Assembly (NCBI RefSeq): GCF_002217755.1
Contig: NZ_BCFL01000017.1
Coordinates: forward strand, 62,001 to 126,000
Source of the DNA: Streptomyces hyaluromycini
GTDB taxonomy: Bacteria; Actinomycetota; Actinomycetes; Streptomycetales; Streptomycetaceae
Reading direction: 5' to 3'
DNA: 64,000 bases
Of the stretch, positions 16,468-24,198 are shown in pieces. Position 1 is the stretch's first letter, and each line of letters begins with the position of its first letter. The notes under the pieces were generated by a model that did not search any database, was not told the DNA's origin, and worked only from the letters and a program-made list of their open reading frames with translations. Position numbers and translations under genes: made by a program.

Positions 16468-17877
16468 ATGCCGCTCCACAAAGGCTCCCAGAAGCACCAA
16501 GAGCGACCCATGTCCGTCAACCCGTTCTTCGGTGAGGCGAACCCGGTCGCCGGCATGGCCGAGGCCCCGCCCACGCACCGGCTGCCGGACGGCCCGCTGC
16601 CGCCCTCGACCGCCTACCAGCTGGTTCACGACGAGCTGATGCTGGACGGCAACGCCCGGCTGAATCTGGCCACTTTCGTCACCACGTGGATGGAGCCCCA
16701 GGCCGGGATCCTGATGGCGGAGTGCGACGACAAGAACATGATCGACAAGGACGAGTACCCGCGCACCGCCGAGCTGGAACGGCGCTGTGTGGCGATGCTC
16801 GCCGACCTGTGGAACGCGCCGGATCCGGCCGGCACCATCGGCTGTTCGACGACCGGCTCCAGCGAGGCCTGCATGCTGGCCGGGATGGCGCTGAAGCGGC
16901 GCTGGATGCAGCGCAACAGCGACCGCTATCCGGGAAGCGCCCGCCCGAACCTCGTCCTGGGCATCAACGTGCAGGTCTGCTGGGAGAAGTTCTGCAACTT
17001 CTGGGAGGTGGAGCCCCGGTTCGTGCCCATGGAGGGCGACCGCTACCACCTGGACGCGCAGGCCGCCGCCGACCTCTGCGACGAGAACACCATCGGGGTG
17101 GTCGCCATCCTCGGCTCCACCTTCGACGGGTCGTACGAGCCGGTCGCCGACCTCTGTGCCGCTCTGGACGCCCTCCAGGAGCGCACCGGAGTCGACGTCC
17201 CGGTGCACGTGGACGGCGCGTCCGGCGGGATGATCGCGCCGTTCCTCGACGAGGACCTGGTGTGGGACTTCCGGCTGCCGCGCGTGGCGTCGATCAACAC
17301 CTCGGGGCACAAGTACGGGCTGGTCTACCCGGGCGTCGGCTGGGCGCTGTGGCGGGACAAGGAGGCGCTGCCCGAGGAACTGGTCTTCCGGGTCAACTAC
17401 CTGGGCGGCGACATGCCCACCTTCGCCCTCAACTTCTCCCGCCCCGGCGCCCAGGTCGTCGCGCAGTACTACACCTTCCTGCGGCTCGGCCGGGACGGCT
17501 ACCGCGCGGTGCAGCAGGCGTCCCGGGACGTGGCCGTCGGGCTCGCCGAACGCATCGAGGCGCTCGGCGACTTCCGGCTGCTGACCCGGGGCGACGAGTT
17601 GCCCGTGTTCGCCTTCACCACCGCCGACCACGTGACGGCGTACGACGTCTTCGACGTGTCGCGGCGGCTGCGCGAGAACGGCTGGCTGGTGCCGGCGTAC
17701 ACCTTCCCGGCGAACCGGGAGGACCTGTCGGTGCTCCGGGTGGTGTGCCGCAACGGCTTCTCGAAGGACCTGGCCGACCTGTTCGTCGAGGACCTGTCCC
17801 GGCTGCTGCCGGAACTGCGCCGGCAACCGCACCCGCTGACCCATGACAAGGGTGCGGCCACCAGCTTCCACCACTGA
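16468..17877 (+). CDS. gad: Glutamate decarboxylase
   Basis: PLP enzyme converting glutamate to GABA and CO2 with consumption of a proton. The 469-residue product has E. coli GadB size. The PLP Lys is K282 in 'NTSGHKYGLVYPG'. 'GCSTTGSSEACMLAGMALK' and 'VDGASGGMIAPF' are the phosphate/PLP-Asp segments. The C-terminus 'HDKGAATSFHH' resembles the GadB tail whose His controls pH-dependent autoinhibition. AGGAGG lies 8 nt before ATG 16468. No GadC-type glutamate/GABA antiporter is present in the window. Confidence 0.96.
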   Translation: MPLHKGSQKHQERPMSVNPFFGEANPVAGMAEAPPTHRLPDGPLPPSTAYQLVHDELMLDGNARLNLATFVTTWMEPQAGILMAECDDKNMIDKDEYPRTAELERRCVAMLADLWNAPDPAGTIGCSTTGSSEACMLAGMALKRRWMQRNSDRYPGSARPNLVLGINVQVCWEKFCNFWEVEPRFVPMEGDRYHLDAQAAADLCDENTIGVVAILGSTFDGSYEPVADLCAALDALQERTGVDVPVHVDGASGGMIAPFLDEDLVWDFRLPRVASINTSGHKYGLVYPGVGWALWRDKEALPEELVFRVNYLGGDMPTFALNFSRPGAQVVAQYYTFLRLGRDGYRAVQQASRDVAVGLAERIEALGDFRLLTRGDELPVFAFTTADHVTAYDVFDVSRRLRENGWLVPAYTFPANREDLSVLRVVCRNGFSKDLADLFVEDLSRLLPELRRQPHPLTHDKGAATSFHH

Positions 17878-17938
17878 GCGCTCTGCTGGAGGGTGCCGCG
17901 ATGTGCCCCGTCCGCCGTCTGCGGCGCCGTTGTGGCTG

Positions 17939-17971
17939 GTCGCGCAGTTCCCCGCGCCCCTTACGGGGCGC
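17939..17971. repeat. Dispersed palindromic repeat, copy B
   Basis: GGTCGCGCAGTTCCCCGCGC plus CCCTTACGGGGCGC, nearly identical to the copy at 12818-12851. It sits between the convergent stops of gad and the dinB-like gene, 8 bp from the latter. Confidence 0.85.
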
Positions 17972-17979
17972 TGTCAGAC

Positions 17980-18519
17980 CTAGGCGGACTGTTCCAGCGC
18001 CACGAGTTCGAAGGCGGTCTTCCCGTCCAGGGACTCGCGGATGATGTCGGCGTGACCCGCGTGGCGGGCGGTCTCGCGGATCAGGTGGAGGCAGACCCAG
18101 CGCATGGAGACCCGGCCCTCCGGCGGGAACCAGGGCTGCGGCGGGAGCGGGAAGGTGTCGTCGAGGCTGGGGACCGAGCGGATGAACTTCTCGGTCTCGG
18201 CGGCGACCTGCTCCCAGTACGCCAGCTGCGAGGCCACCGTCTCGTCGCCGACCAGCTGGAAGGTCTCGTGCCAGTTCGACTGGTCCCGCTCGATCGCCGG
18301 CGGCTCCTGCTTGGCGCGGGCGATCCAGCTCTGCTCGACCTCGGCGGCGTGCTTGAGCAGGCCTGCCAGGGACAGCTGGCTCACGCTCGGCCTGCTCGCC
18401 GCCTGCTCGTCCGTCAGGCCGAGCAGCGCCCGGCGGATGCCGCCGCGCTGTTCCTCGATGAAGGAGAGCAGTGCTCCGCGCTCGTCGCCCTGTACTTCCG
18501 CGCGAACGTGAGTGACCAT
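17980..18519 (-). CDS. DinB/DUF664 family protein
   Basis: The 179-residue four-helix-bundle protein has the actinobacterial DUF664/DinB pattern: 'GLTDEQAASRPSVSQLSLAGLLKHAAEVEQSW' in pieces gives the first metal His, and 'LHLIRETARHAGHADIIRE' supplies the other two (HxxxH). Related proteins bind a divalent metal, and some are mycothiol-dependent transferases; the substrate here is unknown. ATG 18519 has GGAAAGG upstream. Two inverted repeats lie just upstream. Confidence 0.9.
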   Translation of the reverse strand: MVTHVRAEVQGDERGALLSFIEEQRGGIRRALLGLTDEQAASRPSVSQLSLAGLLKHAAEVEQSWIARAKQEPPAIERDQSNWHETFQLVGDETVASQLAYWEQVAAETEKFIRSVPSLDDTFPLPPQPWFPPEGRVSMRWVCLHLIRETARHAGHADIIRESLDGKTAFELVALEQSA

Positions 18520-18537
18520 GGCCGGCCGCCTTTCCTG

Positions 18538-18560
18538 GGTCGTGTTTCCCTGACACGACC
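18538..18560. promoter_or_regulatory. Inverted repeat upstream of the dinB-like gene
   Basis: GGTCGTGT (18538-18545) and ACACGACC (18553-18560) form an 8-bp perfect dyad, 19 bp upstream of the start codon. Position and symmetry suggest an operator, but no cognate regulator is identified. Confidence 0.45.
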
Positions 18561-18566
18561 GAAGCT

Positions 18567-18605
18567 ACGGGCCCTTTAGGACAGATCGCGTCCTAAAGGG
18601 CCCGT
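18567..18605. terminator. 16-bp perfect hairpin after the aldehyde dehydrogenase gene
   Basis: ACGGGCCCTTTAGGAC (18567-18582), a 7-nt loop, and GTCCTAAAGGGCCCGT (18590-18605). It is 23 bp after the aldehyde dehydrogenase stop and upstream of dinB, so it probably terminates the former. Confidence 0.75.
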
Positions 18606-18627
18606 CGTGGCCGAGGAACTTCCGGGG

Positions 18628-20088
18628 CTAGAACGGGAAGCCGCTCCGGCCGTGCTGTACCGAGATCCACTTCAGGGTGGTGAAGGACTCCACCGTCGTC
18701 TCGCCGTTCAGGCGGCCGATCCCGGAGTGCTTCTCGCCGCCGAAGGGGACGACGGGCTCGTCGTGCACGGTGCCGTCGTTGACGTGGAACATCCCGGTGT
18801 CGATCTGCTTGGCGAAGGCCACGCCCCGCTCGACGTCGCCGGTGTGGACCGCGCCGCTGAGGCCGTAGGGGGTGTCGTTGACCAGGCGTACGGCCTCCTC
18901 CTCGCCGTCGAAGGGGATGAGGAAGGCGACCGGGCCGAAGACCTCCTGCCGGAGCAGGTCGGAGTCGGCCGGGACACCGGTGAGGACCGAGGGCTCGACC
19001 AGGTTGTCGGTGGTCGTGCCGTGCAGCAGGGCCGTGGCACCCTCGGCGACGGCCTGCGCGACCGTGGCCGAAACCGACTCCGCCTGCTGGGAGTTGATCA
19101 GCGGGCCGATGACGGTCTGCGGGTCGCTCGGGTCGCCGGCCTTGAGGGTCTTCACCTTGGCGACGAACTTCTCGGTGAACTCGTCCGCGATCGAGCGGTC
19201 GACCAGGACGCGGTTGGCGGCCATGCAGACCTGGCCCTGGTGGACGTACCGGCTGAAGACCGCCGCGTCGACCGCGTAGTCGATGTCGGCGTCGTCGAGG
19301 ACCACGATCGCGCTGTTGCCGCCCAGTTCGAGCACCGTGCGCTTGAAGAGCGAGGCGCAGACGGTGGCCACGTGCCGGCCGACCTTGTCGGAACCGGTGA
19401 AGGAGATGACCTTCGGGACCGGGTGCTCGATGAAGGCGTCGCCGATCTCCGCGATGTCGGTGACGACGACGTTGAGCAGGCCACCGGGCAGGCCCGCGTC
19501 CTCGAAGATCTTCGCGACCAGGGTGCCGCCGACGATGGGGGTGTTCTGGTGCGGCTTGAGGACCACGCCGTTGCCGAGCGCGAGCGCCGGGGCGACCGAC
19601 TTGATCGACAGGAGGAAGGGGAAGTTGAAGGGGCTGATCACGCCCACCACACCGACCGGCACGCGGTAGACGCGGTTCTCCTTGCCGTCCACCGGGGAGG
19701 GCAGGATCCGGCCCTCGGGGCGCAGCGCCCACTGGATCGACTCGCGCAGGAACTCCTTGGCGAGGTGCAGCTCGAAGGCGGCCTTCAGACGCGTGCCGCC
19801 GAGCTCGGCGATGATCGCCTCGGTGATCTCCGCGTCACGCTCCTCGATGAGGCGCAGGGCCTTCTCGAAGACGGCGCGGCGGGCGTAGGGGTTGGTGGCG
19901 GCCCACTGCTTCTGGGCACGCGCGGCGGCCTGATAGGCCTGATCTATCTCCTCGACCGCGGCTATCGTGATCGACGCGAGCTTCTCACCGTCGTACGGGT
20001 TGAAGTCGATGATGTCCCAGGAACCGCTGCCCGGGCGCCACTCGCCGTCGATGTACTGCTGGGCCAGGTCGGTGAAATAGGACGACAT
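18628..20088 (-). CDS. Aldehyde dehydrogenase (benzaldehyde/vanillin dehydrogenase-like)
   Basis: NAD(P)-dependent oxidation of an aldehyde to its acid. The 486-residue product has catalytic Cys288 ('HQGQVCMAANRV') and Glu254 ('VLELGGNSA') 34 residues apart, as in the family, plus the cofactor site 'ISFTGSDKVGRHVA', 'SPFNFPFLLSIK' and 'EVFGPVAFLIPF'. The combination HQGQVCMA and 'GEKHSGIGRLNGE' is typical of the aromatic-aldehyde branch; the exact substrate is not resolvable. ATG 20088 has GAGGG 5 nt upstream. It stands alone in its operon. Confidence 0.93.
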   Translation of the reverse strand: MSSYFTDLAQQYIDGEWRPGSGSWDIIDFNPYDGEKLASITIAAVEEIDQAYQAAARAQKQWAATNPYARRAVFEKALRLIEERDAEITEAIIAELGGTRLKAAFELHLAKEFLRESIQWALRPEGRILPSPVDGKENRVYRVPVGVVGVISPFNFPFLLSIKSVAPALALGNGVVLKPHQNTPIVGGTLVAKIFEDAGLPGGLLNVVVTDIAEIGDAFIEHPVPKVISFTGSDKVGRHVATVCASLFKRTVLELGGNSAIVVLDDADIDYAVDAAVFSRYVHQGQVCMAANRVLVDRSIADEFTEKFVAKVKTLKAGDPSDPQTVIGPLINSQQAESVSATVAQAVAEGATALLHGTTTDNLVEPSVLTGVPADSDLLRQEVFGPVAFLIPFDGEEEAVRLVNDTPYGLSGAVHTGDVERGVAFAKQIDTGMFHVNDGTVHDEPVVPFGGEKHSGIGRLNGETTVESFTTLKWISVQHGRSGFPF

Positions 20089-20242
20089 GTGATCCCTCGA
20101 TCCCCTGCTGCGACGGCAGTCGACGCGGACACCCGGTCCACATCCACATCACGGTCTGATCACGCGTCATGGTACTTGCGTCACACAGGAGTTGGGGCGT
20201 CAGTTCGATGATCTAGGGAAATCCCCTGGTGCATCGATATAT

Positions 20243-21103
20243 CTACGACAGCTGCAGCAGTCCGCGCAGCAGGTCCCGGCTCTCGTCCGGTCCCGGGCTG
20301 TCCTGCTGGAGTTCCTTCAGCGCCTGCTCGTACTGGGCGACGTCCTCGCGCTTGTCGAGGTAGAGGGCGCTGGTGAGCTGCTCCAGGTAGACCACGTCGG
20401 AGAGGTCCGACTCGGGGAAGCTCAGCACGGTGAACGAGCCGCCCTCCCCGGAGTGCCCGCCGAAGCTGAACGGCATGATCTGCAGCCGTACGTTGGAGCG
20501 CTCGGAGATCTCGACGAGGTGCTGGAGCTGACCGCGCATCACCTCGCGGTCGCCGTAGGGGCGGCGCAGGGCGGCCTCGTCGAGGACGATGTGGAAGTCG
20601 GGGGCGTTTTCGGCCACCAGGTACTTCTGCCGCTCCATGCGCAGCGTGACCCGGCGTTCGACGTCGGCCTCGCTGGCCCCCTTCATACCGCGCCGCACCA
20701 CCGCGCGCGCGTAGTCCTCGGTCTGGAGGAGGCCGTGGACGAACTGCACCTCGTAGGCGCGGATCAGATGTGCCGCGCCCTCCAGGCCGACATAGGTGGG
20801 GAACCAGGTCGGCAGGACGTCGGAGTAACTGTGCCACCAGCCGGCCACGTTGGCCTCGCGGGCGAGGGAGAGGAGCTGCTGGCGTTCGGCCTCGTCGGTG
20901 ATGCCGTACAGCGTCAGCAGGTCTTCCACGTCTCTCGTCTTGAAACTCACCCGGCCCAGCTCCATGCGGCTGATCTTCGATTCGGAGGCACGGATCGAGT
21001 ACCCCGCGGCCTCGCGGGTGATCCCCCGGGCCTCCCGCAGCCGCCTGAGTTGCGAGCCGAGCAGCATTCGCCGCACCACCGATCCGGGCTCTCCCGCGCT
21101 CAC
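20243..21103 (-). CDS. XRE-family regulator (HTH_31 + DUF5753, WhiJ/AbaA-type)
   Basis: The 286-residue protein has an N-terminal helix-turn-helix (about 10-65; 'LGSQLRRLREARGITREAAG', 'ASESKISRMELGR') and a DUF5753 domain with 'LIRAYEVQFVHGLLQTEDYA' and 'ERQKYLVAENAPDFHIVLDE'. This is the large Streptomyces family that pairs with a DUF397 protein and often an ATP-binding protein, as in the whiJ and abaA loci controlling development and antibiotic production. GTG 21103 has GGAGG 9 nt upstream; a TTG six codons upstream is less likely. Confidence 0.94.
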   Translation of the reverse strand: MSAGEPGSVVRRMLLGSQLRRLREARGITREAAGYSIRASESKISRMELGRVSFKTRDVEDLLTLYGITDEAERQQLLSLAREANVAGWWHSYSDVLPTWFPTYVGLEGAAHLIRAYEVQFVHGLLQTEDYARAVVRRGMKGASEADVERRVTLRMERQKYLVAENAPDFHIVLDEAALRRPYGDREVMRGQLQHLVEISERSNVRLQIMPFSFGGHSGEGGSFTVLSFPESDLSDVVYLEQLTSALYLDKREDVAQYEQALKELQQDSPGPDESRDLLRGLLQLS

Positions 21104-21299
21104 GTTCGCCAGCCTCCCCAACCGTCTTCAGGGCCCGCAGTCTGCCACTAAAACACTTCGAGCAGTACTCGTCCGGTTACGGAAACGGAAAGCGGCCAAA
21201 GTTTAAGCACAGGAAGTTGCAAGCAGGTAGTGAGCCAAGGGCAGCAAGTTGGCGGAAAAAATGGCCAACAAGCGGTACGGGAGGGTCCAATTCGGTCGC

Positions 21300-21327
21300 G
21301 TGCACGTGCATCTGCCCTTGCATCTGC
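21300..21327 (+). promoter_or_regulatory. 28-bp conserved element upstream of the HATPase gene
   Basis: The sequence contains GTGCACG followed by the direct repeat TGCATCTGC-CCT-TGCATCTGC. A near-identical copy, inverted, lies at 22347-22374 upstream of the DUF397 gene. It ends 73 bp before the HATPase start. It is a candidate binding site for the neighbouring XRE regulator. Confidence 0.6.
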
Positions 21328-21400
21328 TGTGCGCATCCGAAACCATGGTCCCGCGCCACCGCTGCATCGCAACGACCGCGAATTCCCGGGAGTGCCTCGC

Positions 21401-21901
21401 ATGGGGACGAATGGATCGACCATGCTCAAGCCATTACGGCAGGGCCTTCCGCCGCTTGATCCCGCGGCCGTGTCCAACGCCGCCTCCTGCGCCCTGCCCG
21501 CCCGCTACGAAGCGGTGCGCGAAGCCCGTCAGTTCACCCGGAGAACGCTCGGCCAGTGGGACGTCGGCGACCGCTTCGACGACGTCTGTCTCGTCGTCTC
21601 CGAGTTGGTCACCAACGCCCTGCGGCACGCGGTGTCCGGCGAGACCGAGTGCCTCGCCGCGGCGCAGGCGCCGGCGGTGCGGCTGCACCTGATGCGGTGG
21701 ACCGGACGGCTGGTGTGCGCGGTACGCGACCCGAGCCACGAGACGCCCGTGCCCCGCGACTCCGAGGACTTCTCGGCGGAGTCGGGCCGCGGGCTGTTCC
21801 TGGTCGACTCGTTCAGCGACAGCTGGGGCTGGCACCCGCTGGCGGGCACCCTCAGCGGCAAGGTCGTGTGGGCGCTGTTCCGGCTGCAGCCCGTCGAATG
21901 A
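21401..21901 (+). CDS. ATP-binding protein (RsbW/SpoIIAB-like HATPase)
   Basis: The 166-residue protein has the N box 'VVSELVTNALRHAV' and the G1 region 'VCAVRDPSHETPVP', with 'ESGRGLFLVDSFSDSWGWHP' as the G2/lid signature of anti-sigma-factor-type HATPases. These proteins regulate sigma factors by binding or phosphorylation; many Streptomyces copies are orphans. ATG 21401 has GGGAG 8 nt upstream; the open frame further upstream runs through the regulatory region. Its neighbours are the XRE and DUF397 partners. Confidence 0.92.
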   Translation: MGTNGSTMLKPLRQGLPPLDPAAVSNAASCALPARYEAVREARQFTRRTLGQWDVGDRFDDVCLVVSELVTNALRHAVSGETECLAAAQAPAVRLHLMRWTGRLVCAVRDPSHETPVPRDSEDFSAESGRGLFLVDSFSDSWGWHPLAGTLSGKVVWALFRLQPVE

Positions 21902-21991
21902 CGAACCCGGCGTCTTCGGACGCCGGGTTTCTACGCGCGTTACCGTGCGTTATACGCCGAACGCACCGAGTTGACCCAGATGTGGCCGGCG

Positions 21992-22261
21992 TCAGCTCGT
22001 GATCAGGTGGTCGAACTCGCCGTCCTTCACGCCGAGGAGCATCGCCTCGATCTCGGCGCGCGTGTAGACGAGTGCCGGCCCGTCCGGGAAGCGCGAGTTG
22101 CGGACCGCCACGTCGCCTCCCGGCAGCCGGGCGAACTCCACGCAGGAACCCTGCGAGTTGCTGTGCCTGCTCTTCTGCCAGGCCACTCCGTCCAGCTGCG
22201 TGGCAGCCATGCCGTTGTACACGTCAAACCCCCCGTACACGCCGTCAACGTCGAGGTTCAC
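21992..22261 (-). CDS. DUF397 protein
   Basis: The 89-residue protein has the DUF397 hallmark 'VAWQKSRHSNSQGSCVEFARL' (shown in part), then 'VAVRNSRFPDGPALVYTRAEI' and 'LLGVKDGEFDHL'. DUF397 proteins act as small partners or antagonists of the adjacent XRE/DUF5753 regulators. GTG 22261 has GGGGAG 6 nt upstream. It is convergent with the HATPase gene. Confidence 0.94.
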   Translation of the reverse strand: MNLDVDGVYGGFDVYNGMAATQLDGVAWQKSRHSNSQGSCVEFARLPGGDVAVRNSRFPDGPALVYTRAEIEAMLLGVKDGEFDHLITS

Positions 22262-22346
22262 AGGTCGCTCCCCGGTGGTGCACTAACTGGCTGATGTGAC
22301 CATTGATGCAGCGGTCAACTGACCCGGATCATAACCTTGTTCACGT

Positions 22347-22374
22347 GCAGATGCATGAGCAGATGCACGTGCAC
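22347..22374 (-). promoter_or_regulatory. 28-bp conserved element upstream of the DUF397 gene
   Basis: On the minus strand it reads GTGCACG, then TGCATCTGC-TCA-TGCATCTGC: 26 of 28 bases match the element at 21300-21327. It lies about 85 bp upstream of the DUF397 start, in the same orientation relative to the gene. CACGTGCA (22342-22349) and TGCACGTG (22364-22371) also form a dyad around part of it. Confidence 0.6.
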
Positions 22375-22697
22375 GGGGGGTGTTCCTGCGGTTACAGCTT
22401 TGACGTCCGCTTTACTCAACCCGTTCCAGCGTCTGCCCCGGCCTCCGCAGGACATGCGACCGCCGGCCCCCGTCCATGATCCCGCGCACTGTCACCTGCG
22501 CAGGACGTCCGGATCGAATCCTCCATGCACTAGGAAAGGACGCGTACACCGGCCCTCGTGTTCCGGCGTCCATGTGATGGTCCGGTGAGCGAGATTGACC
22601 GGATCGGGATCGGACCACTGGACGGCCGGCGTCCGCTCCGCGTACCGGCGGGAAACCGTACCTTGACCCGCACATCGACGAGGGCCGCGCGAGCGCT
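22375..22697. other. Intergenic region with no recognised gene
   Basis: No coding frame with Streptomyces codon bias, RNA-like structure or repeat was recognised in this 323-bp stretch between the DUF397 upstream element and rpsR. Confidence 0.5.
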
Positions 22698-22934
22698 CTA
22701 CCGGGCGGTCCCGTAGGGCAGCAGTGCCATCTCGCGGGCGTTCTTGATCGCCCTGGCCAGCAGTCGTTGCTGCCGGGCGGAGACGCGGGTGACGCGCCGG
22801 CTGCGGATCCTGCCGCGGTCGGAGAGGAACTTCCGCAGCAGGTCGGTGTCCTTGTAGTCGATGTACGTCACCTCCGCCTGGTCCAGCAGGTTCGGCCGGC
22901 TCTTCACCGGCTTGCGGTCGGTCCTGCGGGGCAT
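22698..22934 (-). CDS. rpsR: Zinc-independent 30S ribosomal protein bS18 paralogue
   Basis: The 78-residue protein has the S18 core '[20 protein letters not shown]' and '[20 protein letters not shown]'. It contains no cysteine, so it is the C-minus, zinc-independent form that actinobacteria express under zinc starvation through Zur. The ATG at 22934 has no good Shine-Dalgarno, and the sequence 16 bp upstream already belongs to a truncated gene on the other strand. No Zur-box-like palindrome was seen nearby. Expression of this copy is therefore doubtful. Confidence 0.93.
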   Translation of the reverse strand: MPRRTDRKPVKSRPNLLDQAEVTYIDYKDTDLLRKFLSDRGRIRSRRVTRVSARQQRLLARAIKNAREMALLPYGTAR

Positions 22935-22949
22935 CGGGGTCAGACCGCC

Positions 22950-23075
22950 GACCGGCCCGACGCGCTGCTGCACTGGGACGCGGCGGGCGGTGCCCTGTGC
23001 GTGGAGAGCGCGGGGCCGTGGCTGGCCTCCCTCCCGGACCCGGCCTGGGACCGCGCACGGGGCGTGAAGGTCTGA
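22950..23075 (+). pseudogene. C-terminal remnant of a COG0523/CobW-type GTPase (zinc metallochaperone)
   Basis: In one frame about 41 codons read '[20 protein letters not shown]' followed by '[13 protein letters not shown]', the typical end of CobW_C domains in COG0523 proteins. The P-loop domain and everything upstream are absent; the sequence abuts rpsR. In related Streptomyces, as I recall, a COG0523 gene lies between rpsR and a run of zinc-independent ribosomal genes ending in rpsN. This looks like a deletion scar. Confidence 0.7.
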
Positions 23076-23093
23076 CGGGGGCGGGGCACCGAC

Positions 23094-23399
23094 ATGGCGA
23101 AGAAGAGCAAGATCGCGAAGAACGAACGGCGGCAGGAGGTCGTCGCGCGGTACGCCGTGCGCAGGGCCGAACTGAAGGAGATCCTCCGGCGGCCCTCCTC
23201 GACCGACGCGGAGCGTCTCGCCGCCGCGCGTGAGCTGCGTGGGCAGCCGCGCGACGCGAGCGCCACGCGCGTACGCAACCGCGACCAGGTGGACGGCCGC
23301 CCGCGCGGTTACTTCCGTGCGTTCGGCCTGTCCCGGGTGAATCTGCGGGACCAGGCCCACAGCGGATACCTACCTGGCGTACGCAAGTCCTCCTGGTGA
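23094..23399 (+). CDS. rpsN: Zinc-independent 30S ribosomal protein uS14 paralogue
   Basis: The 101-residue protein has the long C-minus S14 pattern: '[20 protein letters not shown]', '[20 protein letters not shown]' and '[19 protein letters not shown]'. It lacks the CxxC zinc ribbon of the short form. It starts at ATG 23094, 18 bp after the COG0523 remnant, with GGGGGCGGGG upstream. Normally a member of the Zur regulon; the expected rpmE, rpmB and rpmG paralogues are not in the window. Confidence 0.95.
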   Translation: MAKKSKIAKNERRQEVVARYAVRRAELKEILRRPSSTDAERLAAARELRGQPRDASATRVRNRDQVDGRPRGYFRAFGLSRVNLRDQAHSGYLPGVRKSSW

Positions 23400-23468
23400 G
23401 TCCTGGTAGCTTGCCGCTGTCGTTCGGGCGGCCGGGCGGCCGACCCCCTAGAGCTTGGGAGCGTTGCG

Positions 23469-24044
23469 GTGACCACGGCTACGGCGAGCACGGCTACGAC
23501 GCACACGGAAACGGCGTCGGCGGAGACCGCTTCGGCGGGGACGACTGCGGCGACCACGCGGCCGGCTCTGCGGATCGCGGCCGCCGCCGCGGGACTGGCC
23601 GGCGCGCTCGCGCTGACCGCGTGCAGCAGCGGCGGCGGCTCCGGCAGCGGCTCCTCGGCCACCCCGTCGGGCACGTCGTCCGCAGCCGCCACCGCCACGT
23701 CCGGTTCGGACAGCTCCACGGCCTCCTCCGACGCGTTGCAGGGCAGCTGGATCACCACGAGCGGCGGGAAGATCGTCGCGCTGGTGGTCACCGGCAAGGA
23801 GGCCGGGCTCTTCGAGACCGGTGGGGCCGTGTGCAGCGGGACCGCCGGTGAGGAGGCCGGGATGCGGATGATCCATCTCACCTGCACGAACGGCAGCAAG
23901 GACCGGGTCACCGGAATGGTCGACTCCGTCAGCAAGAGCGGCATGAAGGTCACCTGGTCCGGAAAATCCGGCGAGGAGACCTACACCAAGGCCGAGGGCG
24001 GCAAGCTGCCGTCGGGGCTCCCGACGGCGAGCCTTGGTCAGTAG
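23469..24044 (+). CDS. Putative secreted lipoprotein
   Basis: The 191-residue protein has a long Thr/Ala-rich N-region, then a hydrophobic signal segment with lipobox 'LALTACSSGGGSGSG' (about residues 48-62), giving a lipidated Cys. A Ser/Thr/Gly linker follows and a small beta-rich domain, 'LQGSWITTSGGKIVALVVTG' to 'MKVTWSGKSGEETYTKAEG'. No known family was recognised. The GTG start has GGGAG about 8 nt upstream. A very strong hairpin follows the stop. Confidence 0.8.
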   Translation: MTTATASTATTHTETASAETASAGTTAATTRPALRIAAAAAGLAGALALTACSSGGGSGSGSSATPSGTSSAAATATSGSDSSTASSDALQGSWITTSGGKIVALVVTGKEAGLFETGGAVCSGTAGEEAGMRMIHLTCTNGSKDRVTGMVDSVSKSGMKVTWSGKSGEETYTKAEGGKLPSGLPTASLGQ

Positions 24045-24054
24045 GGCCGCATAG

Positions 24055-24116
24055 GACCGCTTCAGGTGTGTTTTCGCCGGCCCGCGCGGGTCGGCGGAAA
24101 CACACCTGAAGCGGTC
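24055..24116. terminator. 62-bp near-perfect palindrome
   Basis: Arms GACCGCTTCAGGTGTGTTTT and GAAACACACCTGAAGCGGTC, continued inward by CGCCGRCCC-type pairing, form a stem of about 28-30 bp with one G.T pair. It begins 10 bp after the lipoprotein stop. It is unusually long and symmetrical for an ordinary terminator, and may block transcription in both directions. Confidence 0.8.
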
Positions 24117-24198
24117 GAGGGCGGGGGCGGGCGCGCGGGGACCGGGCCGGGGCGTGATGATGCTGGGACACCGTCACGACCTCGATGGGGAACTGCTC

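Noticed and set aside
22375..22697. Short open frames between DUF397 and rpsR.
   Set aside because: None has a Shine-Dalgarno together with Streptomyces third-position GC bias or a recognisable product.
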